From Mesoterricola silvestris (GTDB taxonomy: Bacteria > Acidobacteriota > Holophagae > Holophagales > Holophagaceae): a stretch of DNA of 64,000 nucleotides. The stretch spans positions 2,852,001 through 2,916,000 of the forward strand of contig NZ_AP027080.1 in NCBI RefSeq assembly GCF_030295405.1, given 5' to 3'. Position numbers and translations under genes: made by a program. The notes below the pieces were generated by a model that saw only the letters and a list, made by a program, of their open reading frames with translations, was not told where the DNA came from and did no database searches. Of this stretch, positions 1 through 7,256 are shown one piece after another; position 1 is the stretch's first letter, and the number at the start of each line of letters is the position of its first letter.

Positions 1-311
1 CGGCCCAGGTGGACCACGCCGTCGCCTTCGCCCTGGCCAACGTCATGGGCCTCATCTGCGACCCCGTGAGGGGCCTGGTGGAGGTGCCCTGCGTCAAGCG
101 CAACGCCATGGGCGCCGTGAACGCCGCCGCCTGCGCCGAAATGGCCCTGGCGGGCATGGAGAGCGTGTTCCCGGCCGACGCGGTCATCGAGACCATGGGC
201 AAGGTGGGGCGCCGGATTCCCGAGGAGTACAGGGAAACCGCCCGGGGCGGATTGGCGGTCCTGCCGCTGACCGGATGCGATTCTTGTGGACAAGGGAACT
301 TCTGCTCGTAA
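1..311 (+). CDS. sdaA: L-serine dehydratase, iron-sulfur, C-terminal part (5' end outside window)
   Basis: L-serine dehydratase deaminates L-serine to pyruvate and ammonia in the cytoplasm using a catalytic [4Fe-4S] cluster. Only the last 102 residues are present, and the frame is open through the left edge (first full codon at position 3). The visible part carries the family's conserved end: a CDPVRGLVEVPCVKRNAMGA stretch, a helical segment, and the closing GCDSCGQG motif. The cysteines in these blocks sit where the family places its cluster ligands. The TAA at 309-311 is followed by an 80-base gap before the acetyltransferase GTG. Identity is clear from the motifs. Whether the protein is the one-chain or two-chain type cannot be seen. 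Confidence 0.9.
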   Translation, partial: AQVDHAVAFALANVMGLICDPVRGLVEVPCVKRNAMGAVNAAACAEMALAGMESVFPADAVIETMGKVGRRIPEEYRETARGGLAVLPLTGCDSCGQGNFCS

Positions 312-351
312 TATGACACATTCAATTCATCCACCATGGGAGAAGCCGCAT

Positions 352-390
352 ATGGGCAACGAACAGCATTTCTATGGCTGGGGGGCCTGA
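352..390 (+). other. 12-codon leader ORF upstream of acetyltransferase
   Basis: An ATG at 352 opens a 12-residue frame (MGNEQHFYGWGA) ending in TGA at 388-390. A purine-rich GGGAGAA at about 338-344 is well spaced for this ATG, so the frame looks translatable. Its stop is 2 bases before the GTG at 393 that best starts the acetyltransferase. The arrangement suggests translational coupling or a leader peptide. It could instead be the remnant of an original N-terminus lost to a frameshift. No homologue comparison was possible. Confidence 0.4.
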
Positions 391-392
391 CC

Positions 393-980
393 GTGGGCCC
401 CGAATCCTTTCCCCAGAACGTCGCCCTGCGGGACGACGCGGTCGTCGAGCTCCAGCCCTTGAAGCCAGGTGATATGGAGGACCTCCGGGCCTTCTACCGG
501 GGCCTCCCCGAGGAGGACCGCCTGGTGCTCAAGGATGACGTCACCACCCTGGAATGGTCCCGGCGCTTCCGCCACCGGCTGGAGACCGGGGAGGTCATCT
601 CCCTCGTGGCCCGGAGCGGGTCGGCCATCGTGGGCGAAGGCACCCTCTACCGCACCTTCCACGGCTGGACCCGCCACGTGGGCGAGATCCGCGTGGCCTG
701 CCACGCCGACTACCGCCGCCGGGGACTGGGCACCACCCTGGTCTCCACCCTCGTCAAGCTCGCCACGGACCTGGGCATCGAGAAGATCATCGTGCAGGTG
801 GTCGCGGACCAGCTGGGCGCGCGCCGGACCTTCGAGAAGCTGGGCTTCCACAAGGACGCCGTCCTGCCCCACCACGTCATGGACCTCAACGGGGCCAAGC
901 ACGACCTCATCCTCATGGCCAACGACATCCCGCTCATCTGGGCGGCCATGGAGAGCATGAACCTGGAGGTTCCGGTCTAG
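393..980 (+). CDS. GNAT family N-acetyltransferase
   Basis: Predicted cytoplasmic acyl-CoA-dependent N-acetyltransferase of 195 residues; substrate unknown. The GNAT fold is recognisable: an N-terminal beta/alpha part (VELQPLKPGD), a central strand ending in GEIRVACHADYRRRGLG with the acetyl-CoA pyrophosphate-binding R-R-x-G-L-G loop, and a later strand/helix (IIVQVVADQLGARRTFEKLGF) typical of motif B. The GTG at 393 is chosen because GGGGGG at 380-385 is a well-placed ribosome site. An upstream in-frame ATG at 336 has no such site and would add 19 residues unlike the family. Translation may be coupled to the leader ORF at 352-390. A convergent penicillin-binding protein gene lies downstream, with a repeat hairpin between them. 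Confidence 0.82.
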   Translation: MGPESFPQNVALRDDAVVELQPLKPGDMEDLRAFYRGLPEEDRLVLKDDVTTLEWSRRFRHRLETGEVISLVARSGSAIVGEGTLYRTFHGWTRHVGEIRVACHADYRRRGLGTTLVSTLVKLATDLGIEKIIVQVVADQLGARRTFEKLGFHKDAVLPHHVMDLNGAKHDLILMANDIPLIWAAMESMNLEVPV

Positions 981-984
981 GGCG

Positions 985-1105
985 TGTCCCGGTTTTGCGG
1001 CCCGGGTCTTTGACGCAGGCAAGCTGCGTCAAAGGAGGGGTCTCGCGTTGGGCGCGGCGCGGGTGTTCGCACCCTCCGGCTCCGGCGGGCGTGAGGGGGG
1101 GTGAT
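985..1105 (+). repeat. Dispersed repeat family C, copy 1
   Basis: This intergenic segment matches, with substitutions, the two segments near 30.68-30.79 kb and 31.06-31.16 kb. The shared core is a perfect 11-bp stem, CTTTGACGCAG / CTGCGTCAAAG with a GCAAG loop (1008-1034). It is followed by a CTCGCG block and a GTGTTCGCACC-like block corresponding to GTGTTGGCACG in the other copies. It lies between the convergent acetyltransferase and penicillin-binding protein genes. It has no U-tract, so termination is possible but not shown. Confidence 0.65.
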
Positions 1106-1204
1106 AGAGGGGGCCCTTTCCGGGGGCCTAGACTCCTTGGCCGCGCTTCGAGATCGGCGGGGGGGAGATGGGGGCGCGCCGACGCTGGACGCCGATGGGC
1201 TGCG

Positions 1205-3142
1205 TCAGGGTACGGGGGGCTGGGGGGCTTCCTGGGGGGGATGCAGGGGGCAGGGCTGGTCCGGTTCGGTGCCGGGGAGGTAGAGTTCCTCCGCCTTCCT
1301 GGGGCAGGCCGGAGTCGCCAGGAGGCCGGTGGCGGGGTCGATGGTGGCGGTGACGATGTCCTCGGGGCGGGGGAAGTCGAGGACGGGGCGGGGTTCCAGG
1401 GCCTTCTCCATGAAGCGGGCCCAGATGGGGGCCGCCACGGCCCCGCCGGTGAAGCCGCGGCCGAGGCTGCGGGGGCGGTCGTAGCCCACCCAGACGCCGG
1501 TGATGAGGTTGGGGGTGTAGCCCACGAACCAGGCGTCCTGGTAGTTGTCGGTGGTGCCGGTCTTGCCGGCGCAGGGGTGCTCCCGGCTGAAGGGCTGGAG
1601 GGACTTGGCCGTGCCGTAGGTGAGGACGTCGCCCAGCATGTTGGTCGTGACGTAGGCGGCCTCCGGGGAGAGGACGGGGGCGAGGGCCGGGGGGAACTCG
1701 GTCCAGACGTCGCGCCGGCGGTCGTGGATTCGGGTGATGGTGCGGGCCTCGGCCCGCACTCCGGCCGCGGCCAGGGGCGTGTAGGCCTGCACCAGGTCCT
1801 TGAGGGTCACTTCGTCGGTGCCCAGGGCCAGGGACAGGCCGTTCTGGGCCCGCAGGGCCAGGCCCATGCGCCCGGCGAAGTCCACGAAGTCGGGCACGCC
1901 GATCTGGTCCAGGATCTTGACCGTGACGACGTTGCTGGAGTGGGCCAGGGCCTCGCGCATCGTGATGTCGCCCAGGCGCTCCCGGCCGTAGTTCAGGGGC
2001 TTCCAGGTGGCGCCTCCGCCCCGGTCGTAGGCCACGGGCTCGTCGCTCCAGATGCTGGAGGCGGTGAGGCCCTTCTCCAGGGCGTCGGCGTAGATGAGGG
2101 GCTTGATGGCCGAGCCCGGCTGCCGCTGGGAGGCGAAGGCCCGGTTCAGGGAATTCTGGTTGCCGTCCAGCCCCCCCACCGCCGCGAGCACGTCGCCCGT
2201 GGCCGGATCCAGGCACACCAGGGCCCCCTGCAGATCCGGGGAGACACGCCGGACCCCGGCCCGCAGCGCCTCCTCCGCAGCCTTCTGGAGATCCAGGTCC
2301 AGGGGCGCCGTGATGTCCAGGCCGCCCATTTCCAGGGCGTCCTGGCCGTAGAGCTTCACCAGGGTGGCCCGGATCTGGGCGAGGTAGTGGGGCGCCCTGC
2401 CCGGCCCCTGCACCGCGCCCCACTGGGACCGCAGGGCCGCCTTCTGCTGCGGGGTGATCTGGTGCAGGTCCTCCAGGCGCTTGAGGACCACCTCCCGGCG
2501 CAGGGCGATGTCCTGGACCTTGCCCAGGGGATTGTACTTCCCCGGGTTCTTGGGAATGCCGGCCAGGGTGACGCATTCGCCCTCGGTGAGCTCCTCGGGG
2601 CTCTTGCCGAAGTAGAGGCGCGCGGCCTGGGCCAGGCCCTGGGCTCCGTTGCCGTAGTAGATCTCGTTGAAGTACATCTCCAGGATCTGGTTCTTGGTGT
2701 ACTTCGTCTCGAAGTCCATGGCCATGCGGGCCTCCTTGACCTTGCGGTCCAGGGTCGGCTCGGCGGAGAGGAACTTGTTCTTGATGAGCTGCTGGGTGAT
2801 GGTGGAGCCCCCCTCGGCGGCCCTGCCCTTGGCCACGTCCTTCACGAAGGCCCGGGCGATGCTGCGCACATCGATGCCGCCGTGCTCGTAGAAGCGCGCG
2901 TCCTCCACCGCCAGCAGGGCCCGCTGCAGGAAGACGGGGATCCGGTCCAGGGTGACCCAGTAGCGCTTCTGGGGGAGGATCCGGCCCACGTAGCGCCCCT
3001 GGCTGTCCACCACCGTGATGGGACCGACCCCCCGGGGCAGTTGGGGACAGGTGGCGAAGGGCTCCTGGGCGGCCGCGGCGAGCCCGGCGGCGACGAGGAT
3101 GGCGGAGAGGCGGAAGTGCAAGGCGGGCATGACATCCATCAT
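1205..3142 (-). CDS. Class A penicillin-binding protein (PBP1A-type transglycosylase/transpeptidase)
   Basis: Bifunctional cell-wall synthase that polymerises lipid II glycan and cross-links peptide stems in the periplasm. The N-terminal transglycosylase domain has the catalytic-Glu motif AVEDARFYEHGG (Glu near residue 80) followed by GGSTITQQL and a TLDRKVKEA-type segment. The transpeptidase domain shows SxxK in GSAIKP (Ser about 344), SSN (about 402-404) and KTGTT (Lys about 527). The C-terminus has the LATPACP region usual for PBP1A. In-frame ATGs at 3142, 3139 and 3130 are all possible; the 3130 start gives MPALHFRL followed directly by a short hydrophobic stretch ending AAAAQ. That stretch looks more like a cleavable signal peptide than the usual single anchor. 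At about 640 residues the protein is short for the family because it lacks N- and C-terminal extensions. It is divergent from the malate dehydrogenase gene. Confidence 0.93.
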   Translation of the reverse strand: MMDVMPALHFRLSAILVAAGLAAAAQEPFATCPQLPRGVGPITVVDSQGRYVGRILPQKRYWVTLDRIPVFLQRALLAVEDARFYEHGGIDVRSIARAFVKDVAKGRAAEGGSTITQQLIKNKFLSAEPTLDRKVKEARMAMDFETKYTKNQILEMYFNEIYYGNGAQGLAQAARLYFGKSPEELTEGECVTLAGIPKNPGKYNPLGKVQDIALRREVVLKRLEDLHQITPQQKAALRSQWGAVQGPGRAPHYLAQIRATLVKLYGQDALEMGGLDITAPLDLDLQKAAEEALRAGVRRVSPDLQGALVCLDPATGDVLAAVGGLDGNQNSLNRAFASQRQPGSAIKPLIYADALEKGLTASSIWSDEPVAYDRGGGATWKPLNYGRERLGDITMREALAHSSNVVTVKILDQIGVPDFVDFAGRMGLALRAQNGLSLALGTDEVTLKDLVQAYTPLAAAGVRAEARTITRIHDRRRDVWTEFPPALAPVLSPEAAYVTTNMLGDVLTYGTAKSLQPFSREHPCAGKTGTTDNYQDAWFVGYTPNLITGVWVGYDRPRSLGRGFTGGAVAAPIWARFMEKALEPRPVLDFPRPEDIVTATIDPATGLLATPACPRKAEELYLPGTEPDQPCPLHPPQEAPQPPVP

Positions 3143-3221
3143 ACAAGCCCGGACCGGCGTATTACCCTGGGGGTGCCTGGACCTCCAGGTTCCTTCCATC
3201 CCCACCCCACCGGGAGCCTCC

Positions 3222-4157
3222 ATGAAGATCGCCATCATCGGCGCGGGCAACGTCGGCGCCACCATCGCCTACACCCTCGCAACCCAGGGCATCGCCTCCG
3301 ATATCAGTCTCATCGACCTGAACGACGACAAGGCCTACGGCGAAGTCCTCGACATCGCCCACGGGGGCGCCGTTTCCGAACAGGTGAACCTCCGGGCGGA
3401 GGGCTACGAGGGCCTGGCGGACGCCGACCTCATCGTCCACGCGGCGGGCCGGGGCCGCCAGCCCGGAGAGTCCCGGCTGGATCTGGCCCGGGGCAATATC
3501 CGCATCACCGAGGCCATCATCGGCGACGTGATGAAGCACTACAACGGCCGCTCGCTGATGCTGGTGGTGACGAACCCCATGGATATCCTCACCTACGTTT
3601 GCTACAAGCGCATGGGCATCGACCGGTCGCGCATCTTCGGATCGGGCACCGTGCTGGATTCGTCCCGGTTCAAGTTCCTGCTGAGCAGCCACTTCCGCAT
3701 CAGTCCCCGGAACCTGCACGCCATGGTCATCGGGGAGCACGGGGACTCGGCCGTTCCCTTCTGGAGCGGCGCCAGCATCGGTCCCCTGCCCCTTTCCGCG
3801 TACCCCAGCCGCGAGCATCCGCGCCTATCGGCCGAGGACCGGGCGCGCATCAGCGCGGAGGTGGTGAAGGCGGGCCAGGAGGTCATCCAGCGCAAGGGCG
3901 CCACCTTCTACGCCATCTCCATGAGCGTGGCCCGGATCATCCGGGCGGTGGCCGAGGACGAGAACCGCCTGCTGTGCGTCTCCTCCCACATCGAAAGCCT
4001 GCACGGCGTGGAGGACGTGTGCCTCAGCCTGCCGGCCATCGTCGGCCGGGAGGGCATCCGGGAGATCCTGCCCCTGCCCCTGGACCCCGGGGAGAAGGCG
4101 GCGCTCCAGCATTCCGCGGCCACGCTCAAGGCGCTGCTGCGGGAGGTGGGCTATTGA
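3222..4157 (+). CDS. mdh: Malate dehydrogenase, LDH-like (LDH/MDH superfamily)
   Basis: NAD-dependent 2-hydroxyacid dehydrogenase of 311 residues, cytoplasmic. It has the Rossmann motif GAGNVGAT at the N-terminus, with Asp32 favouring NAD, then TNPMD, GSGTVLDSSRF with the substrate-binding Arg149, and the catalytic pair in GEHGDSAVP (His173). The overall motifs resemble L-lactate dehydrogenase. The residue equivalent to the lactate-specificity Gln102 is Arg79 here (GRGRQPGESR), which in this superfamily selects malate/oxaloacetate. I therefore infer a malate dehydrogenase of the LDH-like group; an LDH annotation is the alternative. The start at 3222 is set by GGGAG at 3212-3216. The region between it and the divergent penicillin-binding protein gene is only about 80 bases. 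Confidence 0.85.
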   Translation: MKIAIIGAGNVGATIAYTLATQGIASDISLIDLNDDKAYGEVLDIAHGGAVSEQVNLRAEGYEGLADADLIVHAAGRGRQPGESRLDLARGNIRITEAIIGDVMKHYNGRSLMLVVTNPMDILTYVCYKRMGIDRSRIFGSGTVLDSSRFKFLLSSHFRISPRNLHAMVIGEHGDSAVPFWSGASIGPLPLSAYPSREHPRLSAEDRARISAEVVKAGQEVIQRKGATFYAISMSVARIIRAVAEDENRLLCVSSHIESLHGVEDVCLSLPAIVGREGIREILPLPLDPGEKAALQHSAATLKALLREVGY

Positions 4158-4172
4158 TTCCGGATCTTTAAT

Positions 4173-5474
4173 TTAATTATGGATTGAGTCCAGGGCCTTT
4201 TGGGCCAGTCGGCCCAGGTCCGTGCTCCCCTGCCCGTTGGCAAGGGACTTGGCCAGGGCCGTCAGCATCGCCGCACGCACCTGGCCGGGGAGATGGGGGG
4301 CGAGATCCGCCGCGGCGGCCACGGCCAGGATCTGGTGGCTGTGGTTGAAGGCGGGGTCGTTGGTGGAGGCCGCCTCGGCCAGGAGGCCCAGGACGGCGGC
4401 CTCGTTCCCCTGCTCCAGCAGGGCGCCGGCGTGGAACATGGCCTGCAGGGGCTCCCCGTCCAGGATGGCGTCCAGGAGGCCCGTGGCGGGGTCGGCGGCG
4501 GGGGTGCGGGGCGGGACGGCGCGGGGGCGGTCCTCCTCCTCGTCCGTGGGGAAGAGGTTCACCAGGGCCGCGCCCTGCACCCAGGTTTCGGGGGCCAGGG
4601 GGCCGGTGCCGGCGCTGCGCTTGGCCAGGTGGGCGAGGTACACGAAGTTCCAGCTGGTCTTGCCCTCCAGGTCCCGGCGGGCGTCCAGCTGCTTTTCCGA
4701 GGCGGCCAGCACCAGGGCCGCCAGGAGATCGCCGTCGCCGGCCCCGGCCCTCACCCGGAGGGAGAAGGAATCCAGCAGATCCACCAGGCCCGCGTCGCAG
4801 ATCTCCCGGGCGGCCTGGGCGTGGGCGGCCGCTTCGGCCTCCGGGGCCCGGTGGGGCACGGGCGGCACTCCTTCCAGGCGCCGGGCGGCGCGCTGGTGCC
4901 AGAAGGTGTCGAAGGGCTCGGAGGCGCACAGGTAGGCCGCCAGGGCCAGCAGGGCCCGGCCCCCGGCCTTGGGCGATTCCAGGGCCAGGTGCAGTTCCCC
5001 CAGATCCCGAGCCATGACCGCCTTGTGGCCCACGTTGGCCATGTCCCGCTCCACCCGGCGTTCCAGGCGGTGGAAATCCTCCGGCGCCACCGCTTCCATG
5101 GCCATGGCCTCGCCCCAGGCGATGGAGGGGCGGTGGGTGTCCAGGGCCATGTCCAGGTTCGCCCAGGAGCCCGAACCCAGGGCCTCCAGGCCCCGGCCCC
5201 GGGCTTCCAGGGCGAAGGCGTGGAGCTGGGTGGAAAGGATGCGCAGGAAGCTGGCCTCGGCCAGCAGCGGCTTCAGGCGGAAGGCCGCCCCCAGCCCCAG
5301 GAGGCCGTGGGGGATGTGGGGCAGGTAGGCCGCCCAGTCCACCCGGGAGGTGAGGTTCTGCACGGCGTCCCGGGCCGCGTTGCGGGGGCCCTGGGGGCCC
5401 TCGGCGCGCCGGGCGAAGGCCTCGAAGAAGGCGGCGGTGGGTTTCTCCAGTTCCCCGAGCCAGTCGGCGCTCAC
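4173..5474 (-). CDS. Uncharacterised histidine-containing helical protein (433 aa)
   Basis: Third gene of a minus-strand operon of unknown function. The GTG start at 5474 overlaps the stop of the preceding gene in a GTGA arrangement. The protein is predicted soluble and mostly helical, with no signal peptide or membrane segment. Histidines recur in short motifs: YLPHIPHGLLGLG near residue 50, a VGHKAVMARDL segment, FWHQ, and FNHSHQIL near the C-terminus, where a metal- or cofactor-binding role is conceivable. The PHGLLGLG motif faintly recalls questin-oxidase-like (DUF4243) proteins, but I cannot confirm this. An acidic, proline-rich linker (DEEEDRP...PPRTPAADP) separates two helical halves. 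Being a coding gene is well supported by codon pattern and tight coupling; its function is unknown. Confidence 0.75.
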   Translation of the reverse strand: MSADWLGELEKPTAAFFEAFARRAEGPQGPRNAARDAVQNLTSRVDWAAYLPHIPHGLLGLGAAFRLKPLLAEASFLRILSTQLHAFALEARGRGLEALGSGSWANLDMALDTHRPSIAWGEAMAMEAVAPEDFHRLERRVERDMANVGHKAVMARDLGELHLALESPKAGGRALLALAAYLCASEPFDTFWHQRAARRLEGVPPVPHRAPEAEAAAHAQAAREICDAGLVDLLDSFSLRVRAGAGDGDLLAALVLAASEKQLDARRDLEGKTSWNFVYLAHLAKRSAGTGPLAPETWVQGAALVNLFPTDEEEDRPRAVPPRTPAADPATGLLDAILDGEPLQAMFHAGALLEQGNEAAVLGLLAEAASTNDPAFNHSHQILAVAAAADLAPHLPGQVRAAMLTALAKSLANGQGSTDLGRLAQKALDSIHN

Positions 5475-6076
5475 TCCATCCCCCAGGCATCGCACACCGC
5501 GCGGTTCCAATGATGGTCCCAGGCGCGCTTCCACACCAGGGTCCCCTCCTGCAGTTTCGATTCGGCGAGGCGGGCCAGGAGGCTTTCCCGGAGGGCCTCC
5601 GCCCGGGCGCCCAGGGCCGCCTCGGCCAGGGCCAGCAGGTCCCGGTGAAGCCTGCGGGCCTGGTCGAAGTGATCCAGGAAGCCTGGGGAATCCGGCGGGG
5701 GCGCCGCGGCCTGGAACCGCTTCCAGGCCTCGAAGGCCGCCCGGGCCCGGGGATCCGAGCGCAGCGGCTCCTTGACGGCTTCCCAGCCGCTCAGGTCCTC
5801 GGCCTCCACCTTGCCCAGGGCGGCGCGCAGCTTGACGGCCCGGGCCACATCCTTGGCCAGGTGGGAAAGGGCCACCCAGGTGCGGGGCTTCTCTCGCTTG
5901 GCCCTTCGCTCGAAGTAGGCTTCCATGGCCCCCACCACGGCATCGGCGGGGATGCCCTCCCCGTCCCACACCTGGAGTTGCAGGAAATCCTCGCGGCTCA
6001 TGAACGCCTGTCGCCCGTGGAGATGAAAGGCCCATTCGGCCTCCATCCAATCCAGTTCCTCGCGGGTGTAGGGCAT
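5471..6076 (-). CDS. Uncharacterised helical protein (201 aa)
   Basis: Second gene of the 4.2-6.4 kb operon. Its ATG (6074-6076) overlaps the TGA of the lipoprotein gene as ATGA, and its own stop overlaps the next gene's GTG, so the three are almost certainly co-translated. The product is a soluble, charged, mostly helical protein beginning MPYTREELDWMEAEW. Tryptophan-rich helices follow (LQVWDGEGIPADAVVGAME, later WKRAWDHHWNRAVCDAW). The segment after LQVWDGEGIP has the look of small replication-initiator-like helical domains, but this is not strong enough to name. No catalytic motif was recognised. Confidence 0.75.
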   Translation of the reverse strand: MPYTREELDWMEAEWAFHLHGRQAFMSREDFLQLQVWDGEGIPADAVVGAMEAYFERRAKREKPRTWVALSHLAKDVARAVKLRAALGKVEAEDLSGWEAVKEPLRSDPRARAAFEAWKRFQAAAPPPDSPGFLDHFDQARRLHRDLLALAEAALGARAEALRESLLARLAESKLQEGTLVWKRAWDHHWNRAVCDAWGME

Positions 6077-6399
6077 CAGGGATTCTTGGGTTCCAGGACA
6101 CCGCCATCCGTGAGGCGCACCGCCCGGCCGTCCCAGCCCGCGAAGTCCTCCTGGTGGAAGGAGGGCCGCGCCGCGCCGCGCCGGATGACGAAGAGCCCCT
6201 GGGCCAGCACGGCCCCGCTGTGGCGGTCGTAGATCTTCACCTGCCATCCCTCGTGGTCCGGCACCCCGATGGCCACGAAGGCCCCGCCCTTGGAATCCCC
6301 CGCCCAGAAGGCCCCTTCGGGAACACCCGCGGGTTTGTTGGGGATCTGGGGCCCACAGGCCATAAGGACCAGCGCACCGGCAATGATTGGCACTCTCAT
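6076..6399 (-). CDS. Small putative lipoprotein (107 aa)
   Basis: First gene of the operon. The chain starts MRVPIIAGALVLMACG: a short basic n-region, a hydrophobic stretch and a lipobox LMAC, so it should be lipidated at the cysteine and membrane-anchored on the periplasmic side. The mature part is about 90 residues of beta-rich sequence (AFVAIGVPDHEGWQVKIYD) with no recognised family. ATG at 6399 is preferred because AGGGAG lies about 8 bases upstream; a TTG at 6405 is too close to that site. It is divergent from map, with 62 bases between the two starts holding both promoters. A lipoprotein leading two soluble proteins of unknown role is unusual. Confidence 0.72.
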   Translation of the reverse strand: MRVPIIAGALVLMACGPQIPNKPAGVPEGAFWAGDSKGGAFVAIGVPDHEGWQVKIYDRHSGAVLAQGLFVIRRGAARPSFHQEDFAGWDGRAVRLTDGGVLEPKNP

Positions 6400-6461
6400 A
6401 ATCAAGCTCCCTGTTCCATGGATTCTAGCGCCTTCGGCTAGACTGTGGTCTGGAGGCGAAC

Positions 6462-7256
6462 GTGCCGATCCGCGAACAGATTCGCTACAAGAGTAAAAAA
6501 GAGATGGAAAAGCTCAGGGAGGCCGGGCGCTTGGCGGCCAATGCCCTGCGGGTGGCCGCACGAGCAGCCAAGCCGGGCGTCTCCCTGCTGGAACTGGACA
6601 AGCTGGCCGAGCTGTACATCCGCAAGAACGGCGGGGTCCCCAATTTCAAGGGCTACCACGGCTTCCCCGCCACCCTGTGCACCTCCGTGAACGACCGGGT
6701 GGTCCACGGGATCCCCAGCAACTACGTGCTGCGGGACGGGGATATCATCGCCATCGACTGCGGCGCCAAGCTGGACGGCTTCCACGGGGACACCTGCCTG
6801 TCGGTGGGGGTCGGCACCATCAGCGAGCAGGCCCGGCTCCTGCTCCAGTCCAACCAGCTGGCCATGTTCAAGGGCATCGAGTTCTGCCGCGCCGGGTACC
6901 GCCTGGGCGACATGGCCACCGCCGTGCAGACCTTCGGCGAGGGCCTGGGCTACAGCATCGTGCGCGAGTACATCGGCCACGGCATCGGCCGGGACCTCCA
7001 CGAGGACCCCCAGGTGGTCTACGCCGACGTGCGCCCCGGCACGGGCTTCCGCATGGAGCCCGGCATGACCATCACCATCGAACCCATCTTCAACGTGGGC
7101 AGCCACCGCTGCCTGGTGGAGCCGGACGGCTGGACGGTGCGCACCGCCGACGGCAGCCTTTCGGCCCAGTTCGAGCACGCCGTGGCCATCACCAAGGACG
7201 GCCCCTGGATCCTCAGCATGCCCGACCCCGAATTCGAACTGGAGGACGGCTTCTGA
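6462..7256 (+). CDS. map: Methionine aminopeptidase, type I
   Basis: Removes the initiator methionine from nascent proteins in the cytoplasm. The 264-residue pita-bread fold shows all five metal ligands: Asp99 (DCGA), Asp110 (HGDT), His173 (GHGIGRDLHE), Glu207 (TIEP) and Glu238 (FEHA), plus the substrate-side His82. Length and lack of an N-terminal extension fit type Ia. The start is GTG at 6462 with GGAGG about 6 bases upstream. The stop codon overlaps the near-cognate start of ispE. Confidence 0.96.
   Translation: MPIREQIRYKSKKEMEKLREAGRLAANALRVAARAAKPGVSLLELDKLAELYIRKNGGVPNFKGYHGFPATLCTSVNDRVVHGIPSNYVLRDGDIIAIDCGAKLDGFHGDTCLSVGVGTISEQARLLLQSNQLAMFKGIEFCRAGYRLGDMATAVQTFGEGLGYSIVREYIGHGIGRDLHEDPQVVYADVRPGTGFRMEPGMTITIEPIFNVGSHRCLVEPDGWTVRTADGSLSAQFEHAVAITKDGPWILSMPDPEFELEDGF

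Noticed and set aside
554-4171. Very long plus-strand frame antisense to the penicillin-binding protein gene
   Set aside because: It is rich in Gly, Arg, Pro and His with no family motif. It is a GC-driven shadow of well-supported genes in other frames.
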